64,000 nt of DNA, taken from NCBI GenBank assembly GCA_028554755.1, contig JAPTOF010000015.1, forward strand, positions 14,788,501 through 14,852,500, in the 5' to 3' direction. The position numbers and the translations under genes were made by a program. The stretch is from Cordia subcordata (Eukaryota; Streptophyta; Magnoliopsida; Boraginales; Cordiaceae). Below are positions 47,168-58,400 of the stretch, in pieces; within the stretch, counting starts at the first letter, position 1, and each line of letters starts with the position of its first letter. The notes beneath the pieces were generated by a model that was not told the origin of the DNA, did no database searches, and saw nothing but the letters and a program-made list of their open reading frames with translations.

Positions 47168-47179
47168 TGGTATTAGAGC
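47168..47179 (+). other. Copia-2 primer-binding site
   Basis: TGGTATTAGAGC, one base from the usual initiator-Met tRNA complement, three bases after the LTR. Confidence 0.85.
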
Positions 47180-47714
47180 TTAGATATATTCCGCTGCTTG
47201 AGGGAAAAAGTAAAAATCAAAACTCACTGTGAAACCAAAATTTCTCAAACCAAACAGTGCCTAACTAGACAAAGGTCTTTGTTCGGCGAGGAGTGCTCCG
47301 GTGCTGTCTACGTTGAGCGTTGGTGGTTGGAGTGGAAGCTTGCGTCGGCAGGTCCTGGTTCGTGTTTGGGTTTGAAGAACAAGCGAAGAAGATCGAGTTC
47401 GCGTGCTCTTGAGGTTAGTTTTTGGTATTCAGGTATTATTTTTTGAAAATTGGTTCAAGTTTGTAAAGCAGGTTTAGGTTTTGTACGCTTTGGGTCTTTG
47501 GGTTTATTTGGATCGGGCCTGGGTAGTGGCCTTGTCCAATTTTGGCTAGGCCTTGGGTCTTGGGTTAATTAATTTTTTTGTTGGGCTTGGGTTCTAGGCC
47601 AGAAAAATAATAAATTTCTTTTTTGGGTTTGGGCTTAGTTTAGGCCAAAAGAATAAAAAAGAAATTTTTATTTGGGCTTAGATTTAGTCCTAAAAGAAAA
47701 AAAAAAAAACTGTT

Positions 47715-47941
47715 TTGACCTTTGACCGGCGTTGACCAGGGTTTGACCGGGGTTGACTTTGACCGTTGACCATTGACCAAGGGTTGACCGAGTTTGACCA
47801 AAGCCTTACCCCACGTTTTTCGACGTGTTGAGTCCGTTTTTGGGCTCTGTTTTTCCAGATTCTGCTCCGAAGTACGTGTTTAGGGATGGTGTTGACTTTG
47901 ACCATGTGTTTGACTTTGACCGGTGTTGACCAAAGTTGACC
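47715..47941 (+). promoter_or_regulatory. Cluster of sixteen W-box cores in the Copia-2 leader
   Basis: TTGAC followed by C or T occurs 16 times, all on the plus strand: ten at 47715-47800 and six at 47892-47941. The two blocks are linked by a longer imperfect tandem repeat (gtttttcgacgtg at 47815 and again at 47957, period 142). TTGAC[C/T] is the WRKY-factor binding core. Confidence 0.8.
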
Positions 47942-48036
47942 AGGGGTGTTCTTAAGGTTTTTCGACGTGCTGAATCCGTTTTTACGATCCATTGAGCCAA
48001 ATTCAATCCCGAAGTGTGAGTTTTGAGCAAACAAAG

Positions 48037-51000
48037 ATGTCTTCCACAGGTGAAAAGTTTGAAATCGAGAAGTTTGACGGGAGAATGAGTTTCAGTCTTT
48101 GGAGGATCAGATTCAAGGCATTTATGACAATGCAGGGACTTTGGAAAGTCATTGAAGGAGTGATCCCGGAAAAGATAGAACCAGCAACGAGAGAAGAACT
48201 CGAAGCGAAAGCCTTGAGTGCAATACATATGTCTGTGACAAATGAAGTATTACTGGAGATTGCTGAGAAGACAACAGCAGTTGAGGCTTGGAATACTTTG
48301 GTGGAATTGTATGCATCTAAATCTCTCACTAATCACCTCTACTTGAAGAAGCGATTGTATCATCTTAGAATGAAAGAAAGTACCTCACTAAAACAATACC
48401 TTGATGAGTTTACCTCTTGTTTTATTGCTTTGAAGGATGTGGGTGTTAAAATTGATGACGAAGATCAAGCTATAATCGTGTTATGCTCCTTACCGCCTTC
48501 ATATATGAACTTTGTGGACACTATGTTGTACGGGAGAGATAAAATTACTTTTGAAGATGTGATTACTTCATTAAAATCGAAGGATCTTCAAACACATATT
48601 CCGGGACATAGGGAAGAAGTTCATGGGGAAGGTTTAGTGAGTAGAGGGAGATCGGAGAATAGGGGTGGATCTTCGGATAGAAAGAAAAGCAAGTCAAGGT
48701 CAAAATCAAGAGCAAGGAAGCTACGCTGTTTCGAGTGTGGCGAAAAGGGTCACATTAAGAAAGAATGTCCAAGACTGAGAAAATGAAAGAAAAATGTGGA
48801 GAATTCAGCTAATGTGGTGGAGAGTGCTGACAGTGATAGAGATAACTCGAGTAGTACCGGGGAAGTTTTGACTGTGAGTGGATCACAGTGACAAAACCAA
48901 TGGATTCTTGATACTGGTGCAACGTTTCATATGTGTCCTAGGCGCGACTGGTTCTCTTCTTATTCCAAAAGAGAAGGGAAAGTCTTTCTAGGCAATGATC
49001 TTTCGTTAAAGGTAGAGGGAATGGGCATCGTAAATATCAAGATGTTTGATGGTATTACAAGATCTTTCGAGTGTTGGCATGTACCGGAGCTGACGAAAAA
49101 CTTGATTTCTCTTGGGCGTTTGGATTCTCATGGATACAAATTCCGAAGTGAGAATGGTGTCTTAAAGGTGACCAAAGGTGCAATTGTGCTCATGAAAGGG
49201 AACTTGATTGGCGGCCTATATATCCTTCAAGGTAAATGCGATTCACAGTGTTGCAATTGTTACATCCGAGGAGAGTGATAATGACACTACTGTGATTATG
49301 GCACAAAAGGTTGGGCCATATGAGCGAGAGGACTAACCAAGCTGAGCAAGAGGATTTGCTTTGTGGACAAAGAACTGAAAGCTTGAATTCTGCGAGCATT
49401 GTGTCTTTGGAAAGCAAACCAGGTGAAGTTCAAGAAGGCGGGGAGAACACCAAAGGCACACTTGATTATATTCATTCTGATCTTTGGGGTCCTAATAAAG
49501 TTCCTTCCAAGAAAGGTGCCAGGTATTACATCACTTTCATTGATGCATACTCTCGGATGGTGTGGGTATATTTCTTGAAAACTAAAGATGAGGCGTTTCC
49601 AACATTTGTCGAGTGGAAGACGCTGGTTGAAAAGCAGACTGGTAAACAAATTAAGCGTCTTAGGACTGACAATGGGTTGGAATATTGCAACAAAGAGTTT
49701 GATGAGTTCTGCAAGAAACATGGCATTGTGAGACACCGCACATGTGTAGGGACACCACAACAGAATGGAGTTGCAGAACGCATGAATAGAACTCTGGCAG
49801 AGAGAGCTCGTTGTATGCTCTCCCAATTTGGTTTGAGTCAAGACTTTTGGGCTGAAGCCGTCAATACGGCATGCTACTTGGTGAATAGGTCTCCATCTAA
49901 AGCTATTGAATTGAAAACTCCTTTTGAGTTATAGTCTGGTAAGCCTGCTGACTACTCTCGATTGAGGGTGTTCAATTGCCCTGCATACGCTCACGTGAAG
50001 GATGGCAAGTTGGAGGCGAGGGCAAAGAAATGCATATTTCTAGGCTATGCGTCCGAGAGGAAAGGTTACAGGTTGTGGTGCACAGATCCAAAGTCTCCAG
50101 ATTTCCTCATCAGCAGGGATGTTACGTTCAATGAGTCTGCTTTATTAGACCAAGAAAAGGAGAAAGCGATAGCTGATTTAGACCACGGTGTCAAAGAGCA
50201 GGTGGAGGTATTTTCTGATGTACCAAATGTTCCATCTAGCAATAGTAGCAGTCAAATTCAGCCGACTCAACCAACTGAGGCACATGATCAAAATATGCCT
50301 GAACAACAGAAGTACAGCATTGCCACTGGGCGAGAAAGGAGACAGATTAGAGAGCCTCAAAGGTATGGATACGCTGATCTTGTTGCTTATGCTTTGACTG
50401 TTGCCGAAACAATTGAAGGACATGAGCCGAATTCATACAAAGAGGCCATATCTGGGAAAGGTTCTGCTCAGTGGGTGGGTGCCATGAGTGAGGAGATTGA
50501 GTCTCTTCATAAGAATCAAACATGGGAGCTTGTTGAATTGCGTAAGGGACAGCGAGTTGTCGGTTGCAAATGGGTTTACAAGAAAAAGGAAAGTACTCCA
50601 GGGGTTGAAGGTCCTCGATATAAAGCACGGTTGGTGGCAAAAGGCTATACACAAAGGGAGGGTGTTGACTTCAACGAAGTGTTCTCTCCGGTTGTGAAGC
50701 ATACTTCCATCAGGGTTTTACTTTCCTTGGTTGCTCTTCATGACTTAGAGCTTGAGCAGCTAGATGTGAAAACGTCGTTTTTGCATGGTGATCTTGAAGA
50801 ACAAATTTACATGAGTCAGCCGGAGGGGTATGTAGTTCCTGGTAAGGAGAACCATGTTTGCAAACTGAAAGGCAATGGTACAAGAGATTTGACACATTCA
50901 TGGTAGGTGCTGGATACACAAGGAGTGCCTACGACAGCTGTGTATATCTCAAGAAGCTTCCAGATGGTTTGTTTGTGTATTTGCTGTTGTATGTCAATGA

Positions 51001-51968
51001 TATGCTTATTGCTGCTAAAAGCATGTCTGCAATCAACGAATTAAAGAAGCAGCTAGGTGATGAGTTTGAGATGAAGGATCTCGGAGCAGCGAAGAAGATT
51101 CTTGGCATAGAGATTCACAGATATAGAAACGCGAGGAAGCTGTTCTTGTCTCAACAGAGTTATATTGAGAAAGTGCTAGAGCGTTTCGGGATGCTGAAAG
51201 CAAAGCCTGTGAGTGTGCCGCTTGCTGCTCATTTCAAGTTGTCTGCAGATTTGTCACCTAAAACTGAGGAGGAGGTGGAGCATATGTCTCATGTTCCATA
51301 CTCGAGTGCTGTTGGTAGCTTGATGCATGCTATGGTGTGCACTCGTCTTGATATTTCACATGCAGTTAGTGTTGTGAGCAGGTATATGGCATCACCTGGG
51401 AAAACACACTGGGAAGCGGTGAAATGGATAATGAGATATTTGTGTGGCACTGCGAATATAGGTTTGCTATTTAGCAAGATGACTGGAGATTGCGCGAGGT
51501 TGGTGGGTTATTGTGATTCAGACTTTGCGGGTGATCTTGATAAGAGAAGATCTCTGACGGGTTACGTGTTTACTCTCTCTGGGTGTGCTATCAGTTGGAA
51601 AGCGACATTACAGTCTACTGTAGCATTGTCGACTACTGAAGCGGAGTACATGGCAATTGCGAAAGGCGTAAAGGAGGCCATGTGGTTACAAGGCTGGTTC
51701 GTGATCTTGACCGCAGCAAGATACAAGTACAGTCTTTTGTGATAGTCAGAGTGCAATCCATCTGACGAAGAATCAGATGTATCATGAGAGGACTAAACAT
51801 ATTGACGTTAGATATCATTTTATCAAAGATATTATATCACAAGAAATCATATCGGTGCAGAAGATTTCTACCTATGAGAATCTAGCAGATATGATGACTA
51901 AGGTGGTTCCAGTCAGCAAGTTCAAGCATTGTTTGGATTTGGTTGCTATTTGCGGTGTGGAGCAGTGA
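48037..51968 (+). pseudogene. Copia-2 gag-pol polyprotein, interrupted
   Basis: Starts MSSTGEKFEIEKFDG. Zinc knuckle CFECGEKGHIKKEC; protease WILDTGATFHM intact; integrase keeps SDLWGP, TDNG and NGVAERMNRT. The reverse transcriptase box reads YVND (Asn codon 50996-50998), so one catalytic Asp is lost. The block that reads [13 protein letters not shown] in Copia-1 is missing: K joins directly to WYKRFD near 50870. RNase H keeps CDSDFAGD and TEAEYMA. Breaks: TGA 48784-48786, TGA 48889-48891, shifts at about 49230-49320, TAG 49932-49934, the deletion near 50870 and a one-base insertion near 51695. Not autonomous. Confidence 0.93.
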
Positions 51969-52036
51969 GCCCTTAGGGGCAGTTGGCAGCAGGGATGATG
52001 TGTTGATTGGAGCGAATACGTGCCAAGGTGGAGATT

Positions 52037-52375
52037 TGTTGAATGTGGACCGAATTCTTAGGCAACAAGAATAGCAAATTTCCTTTCAGTCCTTTTCCTT
52101 GTAGTATACTATTTCCTTATCCTTGTAACATACGGATTAGGATACTTGTGTACTATAAATAGGGGTTAGGACATTGTATTTGGTGCCATAGGGCCACACC
52201 CCATGGGAGGTGTAGTGTGAGAGAGAAACCAAAGTGAGAGCCTTGTAGCAATAATGATCAGCAATAAAATTATTCTCTGCTGCCCGTGGATGTAGGCTTC
52301 AAAGCCGAACCACGTAATTTCTTGTGTCCGTTATTTCTTCTCGTATTCTTCGTGTTTGCATGTTTTTCCCCAACA
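52037..52375 (+). repeat. Copia-2 3' LTR
   Basis: 339 bp. Carries the same TATA box (52154-52161) and an AATAAA at about 52263 in ERG sense orientation. Confidence 0.95.
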
Positions 52376-52864
52376 GTGGCGAATTTTATCAATTGTCTGC
52401 TGATTACATTGAAATCCTTGTATTGTTTGTTGAATGTTATCGTTCCATTAATCTGATGACATATGAGAGAGATTCTATTCCTGAGTTTTCTTTCGACTGA
52501 TAATTGTGAGGTTTTAAGTTGCCAAGAATATTAAAGGGCTGCCAACCTTAGAGATCCCATGCTAAATTGCATTACATTCTGAAACTTTAAAGCATTGCGC
52601 TGTACTGTTATTGGTTCGGATATTTGGAGTCTGAAGAAAGAATATCTTTATCTCCATTTGCGCAAGTCTTGGACAATAATAGTTGCAGAGATTTTCCATA
52701 CTTCTGATTTGGTTTTAGTTTCTGGAACTGTTTACAATTTTAAATATATGTTCATCACTGAACTGCATCCTTTGTACAGGAGAATAGGCATTGAAGCAAA
52801 TGAAGAGTTACGAGCCATATTCAAGAGAAATGTCCATCTTATCCTAATGGTCAGAGTTAAGTGA

Positions 52865-55445
52865 TGTGATCCACAGATGAACTTCTGCAAGAATACCTTA
52901 TCCTAATTGTCAGAATCAAAATCCACAGACATACTATAGCAAGGATACCTTTTTGCATTTATCAGGTGTGGCAATGTAAATTTAGAAAAATGCTGGATCA
53001 GTTAGTTGCATTGCTGGGCTCAAAGTTACTGCACTAGAGCTGAAGCTGCATCAGTATGATGAGATTCATCGGAAGCCTTCATACGCAACTCAGATGGTAT
53101 TGGAATGCAATTGCTCATCTCTAGAAGATGATGTGCATCAACATCCTTACAACAGGAACAATCTTTCTCTACATCTGTCGTCTCTAAAGCCACAATGGTC
53201 TCAGGTGGGTAGTGTATCGAGTTAATTGGCCAATTGTTTCTGGTTACTCCAATTATGTGGTGCATAGGGCAGCTGACATGATCACTTTTTGTTTCTTCAA
53301 GTTTGCTTTGATTGATAATCCTTGTTTAGATTCTTTGATCAGATCATATTACTCGTAGAGATGCAGACAGGAAATTGACAACGAGAAATTATGCTTTGTT
53401 GTCAATTTGTATAAGTTATTTTTGGGTCAGATCAATGATGCTTTCCACATTTGATATGCCAATTGAAGTGATTTTGCCTGTTCGATGAAGCTTGTTAGTC
53501 CTTTCTGCATCTTTTGGACAAAGTAGGCATTTTTCAGCATTCATTGCCCAAATGCTACGTGCATGTATTGTAATTTCTACTTGGAAAGAATCAATTAATT
53601 ACTCAAATCTGATCTTGATGTACGGAGTTTTATTTTAAATATAAATTTAGGAGTGGAGTAGCCAATTGTACTTTTGAAAGTAATTAGAGATTACACTGGA
53701 GAAATTATTATTTCCTAATATTTTTATTTATTGTTAATGGTCAATTATATTTTTACTATATAGGTTAGATAAAACATAAATATATTATGAAAAATTTAAT
53801 TCTTTAATACCAGTTGCTTTTTAATAAGTGTTGGGCAATAATTTATGGACTTTCTTTTATAATACATATAATATACATAAATGATGTTGAGTGCTGGATA
53901 AATGAGAAAGGTAATGCATTTAGATGGATTTATGGTTATCTACTTAAATATTATGAAGTAGACTTTGTCCAAAGCAAGCGCATATCTGTAAAATGCTTAT
54001 GAATCGTAACTGTCCAGCTAGATCTGTCTGTACTGGTTTATAATAACTATACAGGTAAAATTTTACAAAGCGTACAAAATCAAGCGATACTGTGATAGCA
54101 CATCTGCCTTTTATCATAAAGCTAATTAATTAAGAAAAATAAAACGATTAGTCAAGAGCTACTCAAGAGGAACCCAATTTGCAAAATTATTTAAAGAAGA
54201 AGCGGGTCGAACAACATCAGTTCCGTCAACCTGCTTGCTTTTTATCTTTAAACTAATCTATTTATAATTGTCTTGGTTACTTTTAGAACAGTTATACTAA
54301 GGTTATCATATTAAACCAAAAGCAAGTGAATTCAAGGGCCACCTTTTAGGATAAGAGATTGTATTGTGTCTGAACCAATTGGGTTAAAAAACATTCAATT
54401 GTAACAGAGTCAATTTTGAGCTTATTTTAGAAATAAGAAGAGATATAAGTAAAGGTCATTTGAAAAAGGGGAACGGTTAAGTAAGTAGAAAATGAACCAA
54501 AGCCCCTAAATGTAAGGGAAAATAGGTAAGCTGTTGGAGTTAGTAAAGAAAAGAAGAAATTTCTATTTTTCCCTTCCAACACCTTTCTTTGTGTGTGATA
54601 AAGTTGCACGTCAACTCTTACCTTTGGGGGATAACATTACCTCGGAGCAATTTAGCAACATCCTCCAGTCAAAACAAATAGTTTTCTTAGGTAAAACCAT
54701 CAGCCATTCAATAATATTGTGCCAAATGAAGTGACCCGTATACGAGAAGCAACACTAAGTCTCAGTCAGATTGTAGACAACTACACAAAGAATAGAAAAA
54801 CTCAAGAGTGAACTTGTTCCCCTATCCTTCCCCTCGTTCACATGAGCTTCTACTTCCTCTATAATTCTTGATTTAACAAGCTGGAACGAGTTAGACAGTT
54901 TTAGAGAAATTGTTTCCCTTGGCATGTCTCCTCCGAATAGATTACTAACCTATCATTTCCTCTTTGTCCAATCTAATGGAAGCACCAAGAATCCTACAAA
55001 TCTTCTCACATTTTCTTCATTCATCACATATTTCACAGGGGCCCAAACAACAAAACAGGAGAAAAGTTTTGAGGTTTCAAGATAATCCAAGATAAAAGCC
55101 AATTCTTTACTGGTATAAGTCTACTGGGATAAAGGACAACAGATGAAATACTTCTATTGCTCTAAAATTGGTGAAAATTGTGCTAATAGCGAATTCATAT
55201 TAGCAAAAATACAGAAAACTTGAATATCCCCATTCAGGAATCAATTCCTGAATAAGTTTCTTTTATCTCTCAACTCAATTAGATTCATGGTGAAACAGCT
55301 TGTAACATTGTCATGAAAAGATAAATTTTATAACATCGAAACCCAAAGCATAATGCAACTAAGAAAGATATAGTCGAGATCATATGTAACAATCCAATCA
55401 TGGGGCAATAACACCAATGGACTAACTGGTAGGAGTTTACAGAAC
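52865..55445. other. Region between ERG 3' end and CNOT11, nothing firm
   Basis: Includes the ERG 3' UTR side. A plus-strand frame without a stop near 53020-53220 has no recognisable domain. I searched here for the C-terminal exons of CNOT11 on the minus strand and did not see them. Confidence 0.5.
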
Positions 55446-58400
55446 CTCTTGTTGGGCAGGTGCAAGCGGTCCCTTCAGAGCTTTTGCAATCAAATCTCTG
55501 ACGGCTGCTGCTCTACTTGTATCAGCACACATCCCTTGATCCCATAAAAGCCCATGGATGTTGTCGGGATTTAGCCACACCAGCTGCAATGAAGGGAAAA
55601 AGGAAACAACTCCAGTAAAACAAATAAATTCAGCAAAATCATCAAATGCTGATCCTTCTTCACTAGGGAAAGAGTATTAATACATCTTTAATTCTCACCT
55701 CTTCATATTGCACAGGAAGCCTGGGTGGAATTGGCCTGATCCACTGTGGGCCTAATCCTTCCAAAGATAGATTTTGCAGCAATCTTGCTACAGTTTCATC
55801 TCTATCCCCAGATCCTATCTTTGGTGTCACACCAGCTTGCAGGTCAAACCTATATATGGAATTGCAGCCGCAGTATGAATATAATATCCAACCACATGAT
55901 GAAAGGAACACTTATAACCAACGATTGACAAGGTAAAGTTCTTAAGCATTAGAACAACAAACCAAAAGATACAAAACCCTCTTTTCATATGTAGCAAGAA
56001 TCATACTCTGGCGAGTTACTATCACAGCCACGGGGTACATCAGGGTCAGGTACTACATTTTTTGTGGAGTTGTTCTTGAATAAGCAATTATATTGGTCTG
56101 TATGAACTTTGCCGTAATACAGCTATTGTAACTGCTATCGCTGTGGAAAAGCCTGGCAGAAGTAATGGTTAGCTCAAGCATATACAACATTAGGAAGACG
56201 AAAGACCACCACCTCTTATCCATTGGACTCAAGAATAAGCATAATCAACCAGTCATAAATCACAAATGTCTACATCAAACTAAAACATCAAAAGCATAAA
56301 ACTCACTTGTAATGAAGGATCAAAATTTTTCATGTAACCTGCAGTAGACTGTTTGAGAACCTGCGCGAGACAGGGAATTCTTGTAATCCACAGCCATGAC
56401 AAGGAAGCAAATTAACTAAAGAAAACATAAACCAACTATAGAAAGCATACTGATGCAGCACATATGAGAGAAAAACTGAAACAAGAGAAGTTGGCCACCT
56501 ATTGCATTGTGATAGACTGAATGTTAAGAAATTCCTGCTACCACTGACCCCAATAGAGAAGAGCAACATTCAGAAAAATGCTAAAAGAGATGTATTCTTA
56601 CAAAGATAGATGCTGAAACGATTGTACTGCAAAGAAATAAAATCTAGGATACAAATTAAATCATAACAAATGAATCTTCTGATTTTGCAATAGATGTACT
56701 ATGACCCTCAAAGGAAACCGGCCAATCACAATCTATGCAGTCCTTATGCTCGTTCACATGTGATGCATTTCAAGAAGAGATGGAAACCATGTGTTACATT
56801 AAAATGCCACATTTCACAAACTTAATGATTCACTTAATCATCTTGCAAATAATATGAATATAAACTACTAATGTTCTCCCTAGTCCCTAGATAATTAACA
56901 ATCCAACATCAGTGGAACCCACAGTGCCAGATGAGCCATACAAGAGCAATGACGAATGCTTTAGTGGTTTGCATATATCCATGCTGGAAATTAAGAAGCC
57001 TAGAATTTCAACAATCAATGCATACAACCGAACTCCTTTAGTGACTCAAGCAATCCCTCAAGAGCAACTCAATTCTCTATCTATCTCAAAGAAGGAAATC
57101 CTCTGAGATCCAACTTATATCAAGGAGAGTACATACCATGCTAACTTCAATAAGAATAATACCGATGTAGTCCCAACCAAAAACTTACTCTATTAATTTT
57201 GTCGGTTGCCCCAACTCTTTGCGAATAAATTCTTTTAACAAACTCATTTCCTTTAAAATATCGCACCTTCATGAGTTACAAAGTGAATAATTTTATCCAT
57301 TTTGACTTATAGGAGTAATGCAGTAGCTATAGTAAGGTTAGAGAAAGCAGAACCTATTCAGAGACGTAAGTGAGAAGTCCATGTTCAATTTTAGTGAAGA
57401 AGGCCCTGTGGTCTAAGGGAAAGTGCCTATTGCATTTTTTAAAAGTCATGTCCTATTCCTCTGGCCTCATATATCATTCTAGTCATTGGTTTAAAGGGTA
57501 ATTATGTAATTTCTGCTATGCTAGGAATGAGCCATATCAGCACCTCAAGATGGCATATTGGATCCAATTAGAAACAGGATTGTATTTGTGTCACTACAGT
57601 TATTATGCAGTTGAAGCTGTCAAAAGTCAAATTTTTTAGGCAAAACTTGCGCACCAAGTTATTTGCTCTCAGAGTCAAGGCCTGGTCACCTACATATATG
57701 ATCTGTGGTTATGTTGCTAAGAAGAGGATGAATTAGGGAGTGGATAAATTTTATATGGTCATTTCTTTGGAGATTCACTGCATTTTCATCTTCTTCCTTT
57801 TCCTTTACTGCTTCTTAATTCTTCATGCTAACCTTAATCTCTCAACAGTTAGTCTTTATTTCTTGCCTGGCCCACATTATTCCATGAGTATTGTAATAGT
57901 AAGACATGAAAACCTGATCCTAAAGCTTGGACCATCTCCTAGATTATGCTGCATCAAGTGGTGGCAACTATCCTAGACCAAATAATAACATAGAATCCCT
58001 GAATAATATTTTTTTTGAGGTGGATAGACAAATATCCTTATCAAGCTTGTAAAGGACAATGTTTACGTTTGGCCTTCACTCTCTTCTTAAACAGTTTAAC
58101 AATTTAAAATTTTGTCTGCAACTCAGATTGTCACATAAGATATATACTTTTGGAAGTACACCATATAAAGAAAGGATATTCTCAAGGTTGATTCCTTGTT
58201 TACTTTCTGAGATGTTCCAGAAATAAAACCTTGCAAGGGAAAAACATAGTTTCAATCACAGGGATGCGACCAAAGTAGTAGTGTCGTAATGAATGACATG
58301 CACACCTCATTCCCTTCTAGATATTCTCTATTACACACAAGCAAGCATAATAAACGGCTCCCTGTTACCACCCAAGTGACTAAACAAATTATAGAATAGA

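Larger units (their letters stand above)
46802..52375 (+). mobile_element. Copia-2: complete Ty1/Copia LTR retrotransposon in ERG intron 7
   Basis: LTRs at 46802-47164 and 52037-52375, TG...CA ends, perfect 5-bp target duplication GTGGC (46797-46801 and 52376-52380). Primer site TGGTATTAGAGC follows three bases after the 5' LTR. The polypurine tract AAGGTGGAGATT abuts the 3' LTR. Domain order GAG, protease, integrase, reverse transcriptase, RNase H; gag and pol resemble the Tnt1 group. Outside a 24-bp duplication in the 5' LTR, the LTRs differ at about 13 of 339 sites. Sense to ERG; without it the host intron would be about 0.65 kb. The leader from 47181 to 48036 is unusually long and repeat-rich. 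Confidence 0.96.
39358..52864 (+). pseudogene. ERG: ERG, mitochondrial ERA-like GTPase: full exon set with two frame-breaking lesions
   Basis: Exons: 39358-39863, 40697-40786, 44521-44666, 45453-45611, 45688-45754, 46056-46161, 46422-46561, 52780-52864. Product order: Arg-rich presequence MKALRAVRSLSSALALAKPQ, acidic linker, G1 GAPNAGKS, Thr-rich G2 segment, G3 DTPG, G4 NKVD, G5 SGLKG, then a C-terminal KH domain with GKKGSMIG and the end LILMVRVK. ERA proteins bind small-subunit rRNA; plant ERG is mitochondrial and needed for seed development (family knowledge). Lesions: exon 1 is one base short of a whole number of codons at 39799-39800, just before the P-loop; exon 6 lacks two bases at its donor (46161). 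Exon 2 starts V-R where the family has V-G. Intron 7 holds Copia-2. Either a pseudogene or an assembly with indel errors. Confidence 0.88.

Noticed and set aside
47168..47179. Possible tRNA fragment
   Set aside because: It is the retrotransposon primer-binding site; no cloverleaf can be built around it. I found no tRNA or rRNA gene in the window.
47198..47446. 82-residue ORF in the Copia-2 leader
   Set aside because: Lies between the primer site and gag with no conserved residues; leader sequence is the simpler reading.
53026..53265. Minus-strand ORF and an overlapping open plus-strand frame downstream of ERG
   Set aside because: Neither shows a domain, splice context or homology I recognise, and neither matches the missing CNOT11 C-terminus.
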